From contig DASUKA010000152.1 in assembly GCA_036278935.1 (NCBI GenBank), positions 1-59,015 on the forward strand: DNA of 59,015 bases, read 5' to 3'. This DNA comes from DASSNR01 sp036278935 (GTDB lineage Bacteria > Gemmatimonadota > Gemmatimonadetes > Gemmatimonadales > Gemmatimonadaceae). Both the position numbers and the translations under genes were made by a program. This document shows positions 42,985 through 51,402 of this stretch, piece after piece (within the stretch, counting starts at the first letter, position 1; every line of letters starts with the position of its first letter). Below the pieces are notes generated by a model. It ran no database searches. It had not been told where the DNA came from and worked only from the letters and a program-made list of their open reading frames with translations.

Positions 42985-44292
42985 ATGACACGCCACTGTG
43001 AACGTATTGAAGCGCTGAGCGGCCACGTCGGGAAACCCGTTACCGTGCGCGGCTGGGTCACCCACGTGCGCGTGCAGGGGAAAGTTGCCTTCGTGATGCT
43101 CCGCGATGGAAGTGGCATCGTGCAGTGCGTCTTCGTCAAGGGGGCATCGGGCGGCGGGGATGATGTCTGGAATCGTGTGACGGCGCTCACCATTGAATCG
43201 TCAGTGGCGGTGACCGGGGACGTGCGCGCCGACGCGCGGGCGCCGGGCGGCTACGAGCTGTCCGCCACGGACGTGGAGGTGATTGGCGCCAGCCCGCTCG
43301 ACTATCCGATCCAGCCCAAGGAACACGGGGTCGATTTTCTTCTCGACCACCGCCATCTGTGGCTGCGCAGTCCACGGCAGCGCGCCATCGCCCTCGTGCG
43401 TCACGAGGTGGAGCAGGGCATCCACGATTTCTTCTACGCTCGCGGCTTCGTGCACGTGGACACGCCCATTCTCACGGCCGCCATCGGTGAGCGCTCGGGG
43501 TTGTTCGCCACCGAGTACTTCGACGAGGGGCAGGCCTATCTTGCACAGACCGGGCAGCTCTACGGAGAGGCGGCGGCGGCCGCGTTCGGCCGCATCTACA
43601 CCTTCGGTCCCACCTTTCGCGCCGAAAAATCCAAGACGCGCCGGCACCTGACCGAGTTCTGGATGATCGAGCCGGAGATGGCCTGGTGTGATTCTACCGA
43701 GAACATGCGTGTGCAGGAGGAGCTGGTGAGTGCGCTCGTGCAGCGGTGCCTCGAGCGCCGCGCGGACGAGATGGCAGCGCTCGAGCGCGACACCCGCCCG
43801 CTCGAACTCGTGCGGCCGCCATTCCCGCGACTCGACTACACCGACGCCGTTACCCTGTTGCAACGCAAAGGGAGCGCGATTCACTGGGGCCAGGACCTGG
43901 GGGCCGAAGATGAAGCGTTGATTGTGGCGGAGTATGACCGCCCGGTCTTCGTGATCAATTACCCCGCGGAAGCCAAGGCGTTCTACATGAAGGAGAATCC
44001 GGCCGATCCGCGCACTGTGTTGTGCGATGACCTGCTGGCGCCAGAAGGCTACGGGGAGATCATCGGCGGGAGCCAGCGCGAGGACGACTATGACAAGCTC
44101 CGCGCCCGAATCGTTGACGAAGGACTGCCGCTGGACGCGTACGGCTGGTATCTGGATCTGCGCAAGTACGGCACGTTCGTGCATTCCGGCTTCGGGCTGG
44201 GGCTGGAGCGCACCATCGCCTGGATTACCGGGACGCCGCACATCCGCGAGGTCATCGCCTTTCCGCGGCTGATGAATCGGCTGGCTCCGTAG
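42985..44292 (+). CDS. asnS: Asparaginyl-tRNA synthetase
   Basis: A 435-aa class II aminoacyl-tRNA synthetase that charges tRNA-Asn. An N-terminal OB-fold anticodon-binding domain (VTVRGWVTHVRVQGKVAFVMLRDGSG) is followed by the catalytic core: motif 1 near the VDTPILTAA region, motif 2 TFRAEKSKTRRHLTEFWMIEPEM, and motif 3 GFGLGLERTIAWITG. The TFRAE-S-TRRHL-EFWM pattern and KAFYMKENP are diagnostic of AsnRS over AspRS. Presence of AsnRS means Asn-tRNA can be made directly. It has its own promoter and precedes an MFS gene by 21 bp. Confidence 0.95.
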   Translation: MTRHCERIEALSGHVGKPVTVRGWVTHVRVQGKVAFVMLRDGSGIVQCVFVKGASGGGDDVWNRVTALTIESSVAVTGDVRADARAPGGYELSATDVEVIGASPLDYPIQPKEHGVDFLLDHRHLWLRSPRQRAIALVRHEVEQGIHDFFYARGFVHVDTPILTAAIGERSGLFATEYFDEGQAYLAQTGQLYGEAAAAAFGRIYTFGPTFRAEKSKTRRHLTEFWMIEPEMAWCDSTENMRVQEELVSALVQRCLERRADEMAALERDTRPLELVRPPFPRLDYTDAVTLLQRKGSAIHWGQDLGAEDEALIVAEYDRPVFVINYPAEAKAFYMKENPADPRTVLCDDLLAPEGYGEIIGGSQREDDYDKLRARIVDEGLPLDAYGWYLDLRKYGTFVHSGFGLGLERTIAWITGTPHIREVIAFPRLMNRLAP

Positions 44293-44313
44293 CGCCGCGG
44301 AGTTCATCACTCC

Positions 44314-45561
44314 ATGGCCTCACGTCCGGCAGCGGCGCCGCCCTCGTCGCGAACCGATCCGTACGCCGCGCTCCGCATCCGCGACTTTCGGCTCTACGTC
44401 ATCGGCAACTTTGTCGGGACCATTGGCATGGAGATGGTCACGGTGGCGGTGGGATGGGATCTGTACGAGCGCACGGGCTCCGCGCTGGCGCTTGGCGCCG
44501 TGGGACTGGCGCAGGTGCTGCCCGTCTTCCTGCTCACCCTGCCGGCCGGCCACGTGAGCGATCGCTTTGACCGGAAGCGACTGCTCATCGCGGCGCAGAT
44601 TCTCCTTGCCCTGAGCTACGTGGGGCTCGCTGTCGCCACCGCGCTCCCGCATGTGGTCGCCCTCGTGTACGTGTTCCTCGTCGTCGCCGGGATCGCGCGC
44701 GCATTCCAGCAGCCCGCAAAGGATGCGCTGTCACCGCAACTCATCCCACCGTCGCTCTTCGGGAATGCCGCGACGTGGCGCAGCACCTCATGGCAGCTCG
44801 CCGCCGTACTGGGTCCGGGTGCAGGCGGGCTGGTGATCGGGGCCACGCACCACGCCGCGCCCGCCTACGCGCTGGCAGCGGGCGCGGTGCTGGCGTTCGC
44901 GTTGCTCATCGCGCCCGCGAGGAGCCGCCCGTACGTGCCGGTGGCCGAGGAGGAGGGAATGCTCTCGACGCTCGTGGGTGGGGTGCGCTTTCTCCGGCGG
45001 ACCAAAGCGGTGCTCGCGGCGATCACGCTGGACATGTTCGCCGTGATGTTGGGCGGCGCCACGATGCTCCTGCCAATCTACGCGAAGGACATCCTCCGCG
45101 TGGGCGCCACGGGCCTCGGCTGGCTGCTGGCGGCACCCGCCGTGGGTGCGCTGGTGACGGCGCTCATCATGGCGCACCGCCCGCCGCTGCGGCACGCCGG
45201 CCGGGCGCTGCTGGTATCCGTGGCAGTATATGGCGCGGGCACGGTGGTGTTCGGGCTGTCGCGCTCGTTCACACTCTCCCTCATCGTGCTGGCGGTGGTG
45301 GGCGCCTTCGATATGGTGAGCGTGGTCATTCGCAACACCCTGCTTCAGGTCATGACGCCGGACGAGTTCCGGGGCCGCATCTCCGCAGTCAACGGCCTGT
45401 TCACGGGCACGTCGAACGAGCTGGGAGGCTTCGAGTCGGGCACGCTCGCGGCGGTGGCCGGCCCGGTGTTCGCCGTCGTGATCGGTGGCGTCGGTGCCAT
45501 GGTGGTGGTCGGGATTACCGCGGTGGCGTGGCCAGAGCTGCGGAAGCTGGGACAATTGTAG
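44314..45561 (+). CDS. MFS transporter, EntS/MFS_3-like exporter
   Basis: A 415-aa polytopic membrane protein with about twelve hydrophobic segments. ALRIRDFRLYVIGNFVGTIG and the motif between helices 2 and 3 (GHVSDRFDRKRLLI) are those of the major facilitator superfamily; AFQQPAKDALSPQLIP and RNTLLQVMTPDEFRGRISAVNGLFTGTSNELGGFESG are typical of the MFS_3 group, which includes the siderophore exporter EntS. It follows asnS by 21 bp and could be co-transcribed, but there is no functional link. Substrate unknown. Confidence 0.88.
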   Translation: MASRPAAAPPSSRTDPYAALRIRDFRLYVIGNFVGTIGMEMVTVAVGWDLYERTGSALALGAVGLAQVLPVFLLTLPAGHVSDRFDRKRLLIAAQILLALSYVGLAVATALPHVVALVYVFLVVAGIARAFQQPAKDALSPQLIPPSLFGNAATWRSTSWQLAAVLGPGAGGLVIGATHHAAPAYALAAGAVLAFALLIAPARSRPYVPVAEEEGMLSTLVGGVRFLRRTKAVLAAITLDMFAVMLGGATMLLPIYAKDILRVGATGLGWLLAAPAVGALVTALIMAHRPPLRHAGRALLVSVAVYGAGTVVFGLSRSFTLSLIVLAVVGAFDMVSVVIRNTLLQVMTPDEFRGRISAVNGLFTGTSNELGGFESGTLAAVAGPVFAVVIGGVGAMVVVGITAVAWPELRKLGQL

Positions 45562-45596
45562 GCGGGGGCGGCGGCATCCGCGTGCCGCGGCAGCGC

Positions 45597-46379
45597 TCAC
45601 TCGCCGGCCTTCACCTCGTCCCACAATGCGTCGAGCTGCGAGAGCCCCGCGTCGCGCATGGCAATCCCGCGCTCGGCCGCGATCTGCTCCATCCCCTCGA
45701 AGCGGTGCGCGAACTTGGCGTTGGCCCTGTCCAGGGCGAGTGCGGCGTGCACGCCAGCCTTGCGGCACAGATTCACGGCGGCAAAGAGCAGATCGCCAAG
45801 CTCGGCCTCCAGCGCTGCATGCGCCGCCTCGTCCTCGCCCGCCTGAGGACGCGCTGCCACCTGCGGCGCGTGATCGAGCTGCTCGCGTACCTCGCCCAGC
45901 TCCTCTTCCACCTTGGCGGCCGGACCGTCCGTGTCGGGCCAGTCGAAGCCGACACCGGCGGCGCGGTCCTGCAGCCGGTGCGCGCGATGCAGCGGGGGGA
46001 GCGAGAGCGGGAGCCCGTCGGCGATGGATGCGCGCTGCCGTGCCTTCATGCGCTCCCACGGCTCCCGTGCGCCGCCGCCGTAGAGGTGCGGATGACGCGC
46101 CTTCATCTTCGCGATCATCCCGTTCGCGACATCGGCCATGTCGAAGGCGCCTTCTTCCTCGGCGATCACGGCGTGGAAGAGCACCTGGAGGAAGACGTCG
46201 CCCAGCTCCTCGCGCATGAGCCGCGCGTCGCCGCTGCGCAGCGCGTCGTCCAGCTCGTGCGTTTCTTCCATGAGATAGGGGCGCAACGAGCCGTGGGTCT
46301 GCGCCCGGTCCCAGTCGCATCGGGTGCGAAGGTCGCGCATGAGCGCGAGTGCGTTGTCCATCGGTGATGTGTCTTGCAT
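45597..46379 (-). CDS. mazG: Nucleoside triphosphate pyrophosphohydrolase MazG
   Basis: A 260-aa full-length, two-domain MazG, which hydrolyses (d)NTPs and aberrant nucleotides to monophosphates. The N-terminal domain has the EExxE...ExxD metal-binding pattern: EETHELDDAL and EELGDVFLQVLFHA, followed by ARHPHLYG. The second domain has KVEEELGEVREQL and ELGDLLFAAVNLCRKAG, with FAHRFEGMEQ after it. ATG 46379 has a good GAGGAGAG site. Its start codon overlaps the -35 element of the divergent alr promoter, so expression of the two genes may interfere. Confidence 0.93.
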   Translation of the reverse strand: MQDTSPMDNALALMRDLRTRCDWDRAQTHGSLRPYLMEETHELDDALRSGDARLMREELGDVFLQVLFHAVIAEEEGAFDMADVANGMIAKMKARHPHLYGGGAREPWERMKARQRASIADGLPLSLPPLHRAHRLQDRAAGVGFDWPDTDGPAAKVEEELGEVREQLDHAPQVAARPQAGEDEAAHAALEAELGDLLFAAVNLCRKAGVHAALALDRANAKFAHRFEGMEQIAAERGIAMRDAGLSQLDALWDEVKAGE

Positions 46380-46402
46380 GCTCTCCTCGGGGCCGGTATA
46401 CT
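46374..46402 (+). promoter_or_regulatory. Promoter of alr
   Basis: TTGCAT (46374-46379) and TATACT (46397-46402) are 17 bp apart. Transcription would start near 46409, 18 bases before ATG 46427. The -35 lies on the complement of the mazG start codon. Confidence 0.65.
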
Positions 46403-46426
46403 ATCGGCGCAACTCGCGACGGGTCA

Positions 46427-47506
46427 ATGGAGACGCAACGAACGCGCGCCTGGGTCGAGATCGATCTAGGCGCGTTGCAGCGCAATGGGGCCGCCATGGC
46501 GGCGCGGGCAGGGCGAGCGCTTCTGCCCATGATCAAGGCCGATGCATACGGCACTGGTGCCGTGCGCGCCGCCGGCGCGCTCGAGCCCCTCGCACCGTGG
46601 GGATTCGGCGTCGCCACTGTAGCGGAGGGGGTCGAGCTGCGGGAGGCGGGCATCACGCGCCGCGTCATCGTGTTCACACCCCTGACGGCCGATGACCTGC
46701 GCACGGCGCATGCGCGCGCACTCACGCCCGCGCTGGATACGGCCCAGCAGATGCGCTGCTGGCACGAGCTGGGCGGGGGCGCCTGGCACCTGTCGATCGA
46801 TACGGGAATGAACCGGGCAGGTGTGCGATGGGACGACATGGCATCGCTCGGTGACCTGCCGCGCGCCATGCCGCCCGAGGGCGCGTTCACGCACTTTCAC
46901 TCGGCTGAGCGGGACGCACAGTCGGTGACGGAGCAGGAGGACCGCTTTCGCCGCGCGATCGGGGAGCTCCCGGCGCGGCCCCGGTACCTCCACGCGGAGA
47001 ACTCGGCGGCCATCGCGCGGCGCCACGGCTCGCCGTGGGATCTGGTGCGCCCGGGCGTCTTTCTGTATGGCGTCGACTGCGGTGCCGCGGCGGGAGGTGC
47101 TCCGGAGGCCGTCGTGCAGCTGCGCTCGCGCGTGGTGGCCGTGCGCACCGTGCCGCCAGGGGAGTCGGTGAGCTACGACGCCACCTTTCGGGCGCCGGAC
47201 GAGCGCCGCATCGCCACGCTCGCCATCGGCTACGCCGACGGGTATCGCCGCGCACTGAGCAATCGCGGGAGCGTGCTGATCCGCGGTGTGGAGGCTCCGG
47301 TGGTCGGCGTGGTGACGATGGACATGACGATGATCGATGTCACCGATGTGCCGTGCGAGGTTGGCGACGTCGCGACGCTCATCGGCGGGGATGGCGCGCT
47401 CGAGCGCACGGTGCGATCCGTGGCTGCAACAGCTGATGTATCGCCGTACGAGCTGCTCACGGGACTGGGCAGCCGGTTGGAGCGGATCTACCACGGTCCA
47501 GCGTGA
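46427..47506 (+). CDS. alr: Alanine racemase
   Basis: A 359-aa fold-type III PLP enzyme that makes D-alanine for the peptidoglycan pentapeptide. RAWVEIDLGALQRN opens the TIM barrel, MIKADAYGTG holds the PLP lysine (Lys37), SIDTGMNRAGV and HFHSAE follow in the barrel, and ESVSYDATF carries the second catalytic tyrosine region (usually SYG). AIGYADGYRRALSN, VMTMDMTMIDVTDV and SPYELLTGLGSRLERIY are C-terminal domain signatures. ATG 46427 is preceded by its own promoter. It supplies D-Ala to MurF, encoded in the dcw cluster. Confidence 0.95.
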   Translation: METQRTRAWVEIDLGALQRNGAAMAARAGRALLPMIKADAYGTGAVRAAGALEPLAPWGFGVATVAEGVELREAGITRRVIVFTPLTADDLRTAHARALTPALDTAQQMRCWHELGGGAWHLSIDTGMNRAGVRWDDMASLGDLPRAMPPEGAFTHFHSAERDAQSVTEQEDRFRRAIGELPARPRYLHAENSAAIARRHGSPWDLVRPGVFLYGVDCGAAAGGAPEAVVQLRSRVVAVRTVPPGESVSYDATFRAPDERRIATLAIGYADGYRRALSNRGSVLIRGVEAPVVGVVTMDMTMIDVTDVPCEVGDVATLIGGDGALERTVRSVAATADVSPYELLTGLGSRLERIYHGPA

Positions 47507-47772
47507 GCGGCGCGGTGGATGCGCCTCCGGCCGCCGGCGCATGCGAGGAGCGCGCGACGGGGCGGTGCCCGTGATAGATTTCGCCTGGCGGGGGCCAAGG
47601 CTGGCGCAATGGCGGACGCGCCGGGCCGCGCTTGGAACCTTTCCCACGTCCAATCGTACCCATTCACTCCGCCCTACGTGATCGCCCATGATGCCCGGAC
47701 GCATCATGGATGCATACCGGCCGGCGTTCCCGGCCCGAATCCCGACTACCCTTGCGTGTGGTTCATCTCGAC

Positions 47773-49080
47773 GTGGCAGGTAGGCACACCGGCGTCTGGC
47801 GCCGGCGCTGGTGCATGTTGGCGCTCGTGGCCGCGGGCACGCTTGGCCTGGCGGCCTGTCAGGAGGATCTGAACGGCGGAGCGGCCTGCCCGTCGCTCTG
47901 TCCTGAGCAGGGACTCTCCTTCAAGGACACCGTGCTGACCGGCGTGATCGACACGGCGGTCACGGTGCGTGGCTTCCCACCGCTCGGCTCCGCCACGCAG
48001 CTGCTGATGGTAAACACCATACAGGGCGACGACACGCTGCTCACCGTGGCGGTGGCGCGCTTTGATTCGCTCAAGAGCACGTACACCTCGGTGGACAGCG
48101 CCGGCGTAACGCTGACGCTGGCGCAGTTCCCCGCGGGGCAGGATACGGTGTTCGTCCCCGGTGACTCCCTGAGCGTTCGCGTCTACAACGTCGACACCAC
48201 CGCGGATGTCTTCAATACAGCGGCGATCGCGGCGCTCATCCGTCCCGACCGGCTGCTGCCCGGGGCCGTGGCGACCATCGCGCGCGACACGCTCGACTCC
48301 GCGTCGTTCGCGCTGCGCATTCCGCTGCCGGACAGTCTGGTGCAGCGCGGCGTGGTGGGGGGGAAGCCGCTACGGCTCGCGTTCGAGGCCACGACGCCTA
48401 CCCAGGGCGCCGTGCAGGTGGATGCGATTTCCGGGGAAGGGGGTGCGGCGCCCGAGCTCGAGTACAAAGGGCGCACGGCGACCGACTCCGCCACCGTGGC
48501 GGTTCCGGCGAATGCCGCGATCTCCCCCGGCGTGGACATCGCGGGGCTGGCCGATTACATGGTGGTCGTGCGCGGTACGCCGCCCTCCGATCCGCGCTTC
48601 CTGGCGGTGGGAGGACTGCCCGCGTCGCGCGCGTATCTGCGCTTCGACCTGCCGCCAGCGATCGTGGACTCGACCACCGTCGTGCGGGCATCGCTGCTGC
48701 TCACGCAGGTGCCCAGCCGCGCCTTTCTGCACCCTGATACGGTGGCGATCATTCCGCTCGCCGGCCAGGCCAGCAACAGCGTCACGGATCCCGCAAAGTC
48801 CGCCCTGCTTGCCGCGCCGGCGGGAATCATCAACCTCCCTGTGCTCACGATCACGCCGCAGGACAGCGGACAGCGAGCGATCGAGCTCGTGCAACTGCTC
48901 CGCCTCTGGAAGGCCTCCGCGGCAACGGGCAACCAGCGCGCCGTAATCCTCCAGTTTGGCGCGGAGGGACTCGATCCGCGGCAGGTGCTCTTCTATTCGA
49001 CCGACGCCTCCGTGCCGGACTCGCTGCGGCCGCGCCTGCACCTCAGCTACATTCCTCGCGCCAGCTTCGGGTTGCCATGA
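47773..49080 (+). CDS. Lipoprotein with beta-rich repeat-type body, function unknown
   Basis: A predicted 435-aa lipoprotein. The signal region has a basic stretch (RRRW), a hydrophobic core and a lipobox ending in LAAC (Cys29 from this start). The mature part is rich in Thr, Ser, Val and Asp and in short alternating strands (DTVLTGVIDTAVTV, VTLTLAQFPAGQDTVFVPGDS, LRFDLPPAIVDSTTVVRASLLLTQ), suggesting beta-sandwich domains of surface proteins. The start is uncertain: the frame is open from ATG 47710; GTG 47773 gives a normal-length signal, ATG 47815 would lack the basic region. It overlaps the next gene by ATGA, so it is paired with an outer-membrane protein. Confidence 0.72.
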   Translation: MAGRHTGVWRRRWCMLALVAAGTLGLAACQEDLNGGAACPSLCPEQGLSFKDTVLTGVIDTAVTVRGFPPLGSATQLLMVNTIQGDDTLLTVAVARFDSLKSTYTSVDSAGVTLTLAQFPAGQDTVFVPGDSLSVRVYNVDTTADVFNTAAIAALIRPDRLLPGAVATIARDTLDSASFALRIPLPDSLVQRGVVGGKPLRLAFEATTPTQGAVQVDAISGEGGAAPELEYKGRTATDSATVAVPANAAISPGVDIAGLADYMVVVRGTPPSDPRFLAVGGLPASRAYLRFDLPPAIVDSTTVVRASLLLTQVPSRAFLHPDTVAIIPLAGQASNSVTDPAKSALLAAPAGIINLPVLTITPQDSGQRAIELVQLLRLWKASAATGNQRAVILQFGAEGLDPRQVLFYSTDASVPDSLRPRLHLSYIPRASFGLP

Positions 49081-50210
49081 TGCGCAGTGTGATAGCGGGC
49101 GTGCTCGCCCTCGGCATCCTCGCGCCCGCGGTGCGCGCGCAGGGAACGCTCAGCGCACAGGGCTTTGGCTATCCCACCGGGGAGCTGAGCACGCGCGCGG
49201 CAGCCACTGGCGGAGCGCTGGCGCCCTTCGACCCGGTGTCGCCCGTCAACCCCGCCGCGCTCAGCTCGTGGGGCGGCACGGCGATCTACTTCCAGTATTC
49301 GCCCGAATTCCGCAGCGTGAGCGTGCCGGGCGGGCAAGATCACACCACCATCTCGCGCTTCCCGCTCGCGGCGGTGGCGACGTCGCTCAGTCCGCGGCTC
49401 AGTGCCGGCGTGTCGATGGCCACCTTTCTCGATCGGACATGGGGGACGTCCATCACCGCCGAGGAGCAGAGCGGGTCGGGAGAGAGCAGCCAGTTCTTCG
49501 AGGACTTCACCGTTCGGGGCGCCATCAATGACATCCGTCTGGCGCTGGCCTACCAGATCGTGCCGGCGCTCCGCATTGGCGTGAGTGGCCACGTGCTCAC
49601 GGGGGACAACCGTCTGGATATCACCCGCAACTTCGTGGACACCGCATTCGCGGACTTCAGTCAGCACTCGACCGTCGGCTACTCCGGCAACGCGGTGGGC
49701 GTTGGCCTCGAGCTGCGCCCGGTCCACGGGGTCATGCTGGCCGCCGACGGACGGATTGGCGGGAAGATCACCGCGACAACCGGCGACACCACGCTCGGCC
49801 GCGCGTGGGTCCCCAACGTCTATGGCGGCGGCGTGGAGATCAGCGCGGTGCCGGGGCTGCTGCTCGCGGGGAGCGCGCAGTGGACGGGGTGGTCGCACAT
49901 GCGCGGGCTCGGCCAGGGGGACGTGACGGCCTTCGATGGCTGGGATTGGGGTGTGGGCGCGGAGGGCAGCGTAGTGGGCGCCTTTGGCCGTTCGCTCCCC
50001 GTACGGGCGGGATTCCGGCGCCGCACACTGCCGTTCGGGGCCGCTGGCCGGCAGGTGACCGAAAAATCGGCCTCGATCGGCCTGGGCATACCCTTCGGCG
50101 GTGATCGCTCGCGCGTCGACCTGGGCCTGCAGCGCGCGTGGCGCTCCATACCGCTGGCGGCCCGCGAACGGGCGTGGATCATCAGCGCGGCATTCTTCAT
50201 CCGACCGTAG
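49077..50210 (+). CDS. Outer-membrane beta-barrel protein, function unknown
   Basis: A 377-aa exported protein with a signal peptide (VIAGVLALGILAPAVRA, cleavage after Ala21) and a body of alternating hydrophobic strands ending in an aromatic C-terminal strand (ERAWIISAAFFIRP), the hallmark of outer-membrane barrels. SPVNPAALSSWGGTAIYFQYSPEF resembles the N-terminal plug-like region of FadL/PorV-type barrels (NPAAL), and repeated GVGLELRP, GGGVEISAVPG and GVGAEGSV strands follow. ATG 49077 overlaps the stop of the preceding lipoprotein gene, suggesting the two act together, perhaps as a surface complex. Transport substrate unknown. Confidence 0.78.
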   Translation: MMRSVIAGVLALGILAPAVRAQGTLSAQGFGYPTGELSTRAAATGGALAPFDPVSPVNPAALSSWGGTAIYFQYSPEFRSVSVPGGQDHTTISRFPLAAVATSLSPRLSAGVSMATFLDRTWGTSITAEEQSGSGESSQFFEDFTVRGAINDIRLALAYQIVPALRIGVSGHVLTGDNRLDITRNFVDTAFADFSQHSTVGYSGNAVGVGLELRPVHGVMLAADGRIGGKITATTGDTTLGRAWVPNVYGGGVEISAVPGLLLAGSAQWTGWSHMRGLGQGDVTAFDGWDWGVGAEGSVVGAFGRSLPVRAGFRRRTLPFGAAGRQVTEKSASIGLGIPFGGDRSRVDLGLQRAWRSIPLAARERAWIISAAFFIRP

Positions 50211-50214
50211 CGCC

Positions 50215-51402
50215 GTGACGGATCCGGTAACGCAGCCCCCGCTCATTCTCGTCGCCGACGACGTTCCCGCCAACGTCGAGCTACTGCACGACCAGCTGAG
50301 CGTGCTGGGGTACCGCGTGGTGAGCGCGGAGGACGGCCCGTCCGCCATCGAGGCATGTTTCGAGTTCCGCCCCGACCTGTGCATCCTGGATATCTCGATG
50401 CCGGCCGGCGCGCTGGGCGTCGATCATCGCTCCACCGGTTTTGAGGTGTGCCGCCGCATCAAGCGGGATCCGCGCTCGTCGCGCATCCCGGTCATCTTCG
50501 TGACGGCACTCAACGATACGTCGGACCGCGTGAAGGCCATCGAAGCGGGCGGCGATGATTTTCTCACCAAGCCGCACAGTCGCCAGATTCTGAGTGCCCG
50601 GGTGCGGAGCCTGCTCCGACTCAAGTTCGCGACCGACGCCCTTGAACAGAGCTATCGGCAGCTGCGTGAGCTGGAGAAGGTGCGCGATGACCTCATGAAG
50701 ATGATCGTGCACGACCTCAAGACGCCGCTCGCGGCGGTGCTGGCGTCGCTGGAGATGGTGCTCGACGGAGACTTCGGCCTGGTGAGCGAGGCCCAGCGCC
50801 GTGCGTTGAGCGATGCGGAATCGCAGGCGGAGGATCTGCTCGCGCTCATCGAGGATCTGCTGGAGGTGGCGCGCATCGAGGATACAGAGCTCCAGCTGGA
50901 AGTAGAGCCCATCGCGCCCGGCGTCCTGCTCACCGAGGTGATGCACGAGTGGGCGGTCCGGTTCCAGCAGGAGGGGGCGGTGGTAGCGATGGACGTGGCG
51001 GACGAAGCGCCGGTGTTCCGCGGCGACAAGGGGATGCTCAAGCGGGTCTTCTCGAACCTGATTCAGAACGCCCTCACGCATTGCCCGGAACATGTCCACG
51101 TCTCGCTCTCCGCGCGCCGGGGCAACAACGGCATCCTCTTCACGGTGTCCGACAACGGACCTGGCATCCCGCCGGAGTATCACGAGATCATCTTTCGGAA
51201 GTTCGAGCGCGTGAAGCATCCGGAAACGCCTCGTGTACGTAGCTCCGGGCTCGGCCTGGCCTTCTGCAAGCTGGCCGTGGAGGCGCATGGTGGCCGCGTC
51301 TGGGTGCAGAGCAGCGAGGGGAGCGGGAGCCATTTCCACATCGCCCTGCCGCTCGATCCCTGCGGCCCCGCGTCGTCCGATGGAGAGCGACATGAGCGCT
51401 GA
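50215..51402 (+). CDS. Hybrid response regulator-histidine kinase (REC then HisKA-HATPase)
   Basis: A 395-aa cytoplasmic protein with a receiver domain first (about 10-130) and a kinase after (about 150-385). REC: acidic pair at Asp15-Asp16, phospho-acceptor Asp59 (CILDISMP) and Lys119 (FLTKP). The loop after Asp59 is longer than usual (AGALGVDHRSTGFEVC), so the active-site face has an insertion. Kinase: IVHDLKTPLAAVL with His166, N box NLIQNALTHC, G1 DNGPGIPP, G2 SSGLGLAF. There is no membrane or sensor domain. GTG 50215 begins 5 bp after the outer-membrane protein gene; the end overlaps miaB by 11 bp. Confidence 0.9.
   Translation: MTDPVTQPPLILVADDVPANVELLHDQLSVLGYRVVSAEDGPSAIEACFEFRPDLCILDISMPAGALGVDHRSTGFEVCRRIKRDPRSSRIPVIFVTALNDTSDRVKAIEAGGDDFLTKPHSRQILSARVRSLLRLKFATDALEQSYRQLRELEKVRDDLMKMIVHDLKTPLAAVLASLEMVLDGDFGLVSEAQRRALSDAESQAEDLLALIEDLLEVARIEDTELQLEVEPIAPGVLLTEVMHEWAVRFQQEGAVVAMDVADEAPVFRGDKGMLKRVFSNLIQNALTHCPEHVHVSLSARRGNNGILFTVSDNGPGIPPEYHEIIFRKFERVKHPETPRVRSSGLGLAFCKLAVEAHGGRVWVQSSEGSGSHFHIALPLDPCGPASSDGERHER

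Noticed and set aside
44788..46890. A 700-codon minus-strand open frame across the MFS gene, mazG and the start of alr
   Set aside because: It runs through three assigned genes in other frames and has the composition of an antisense artefact.
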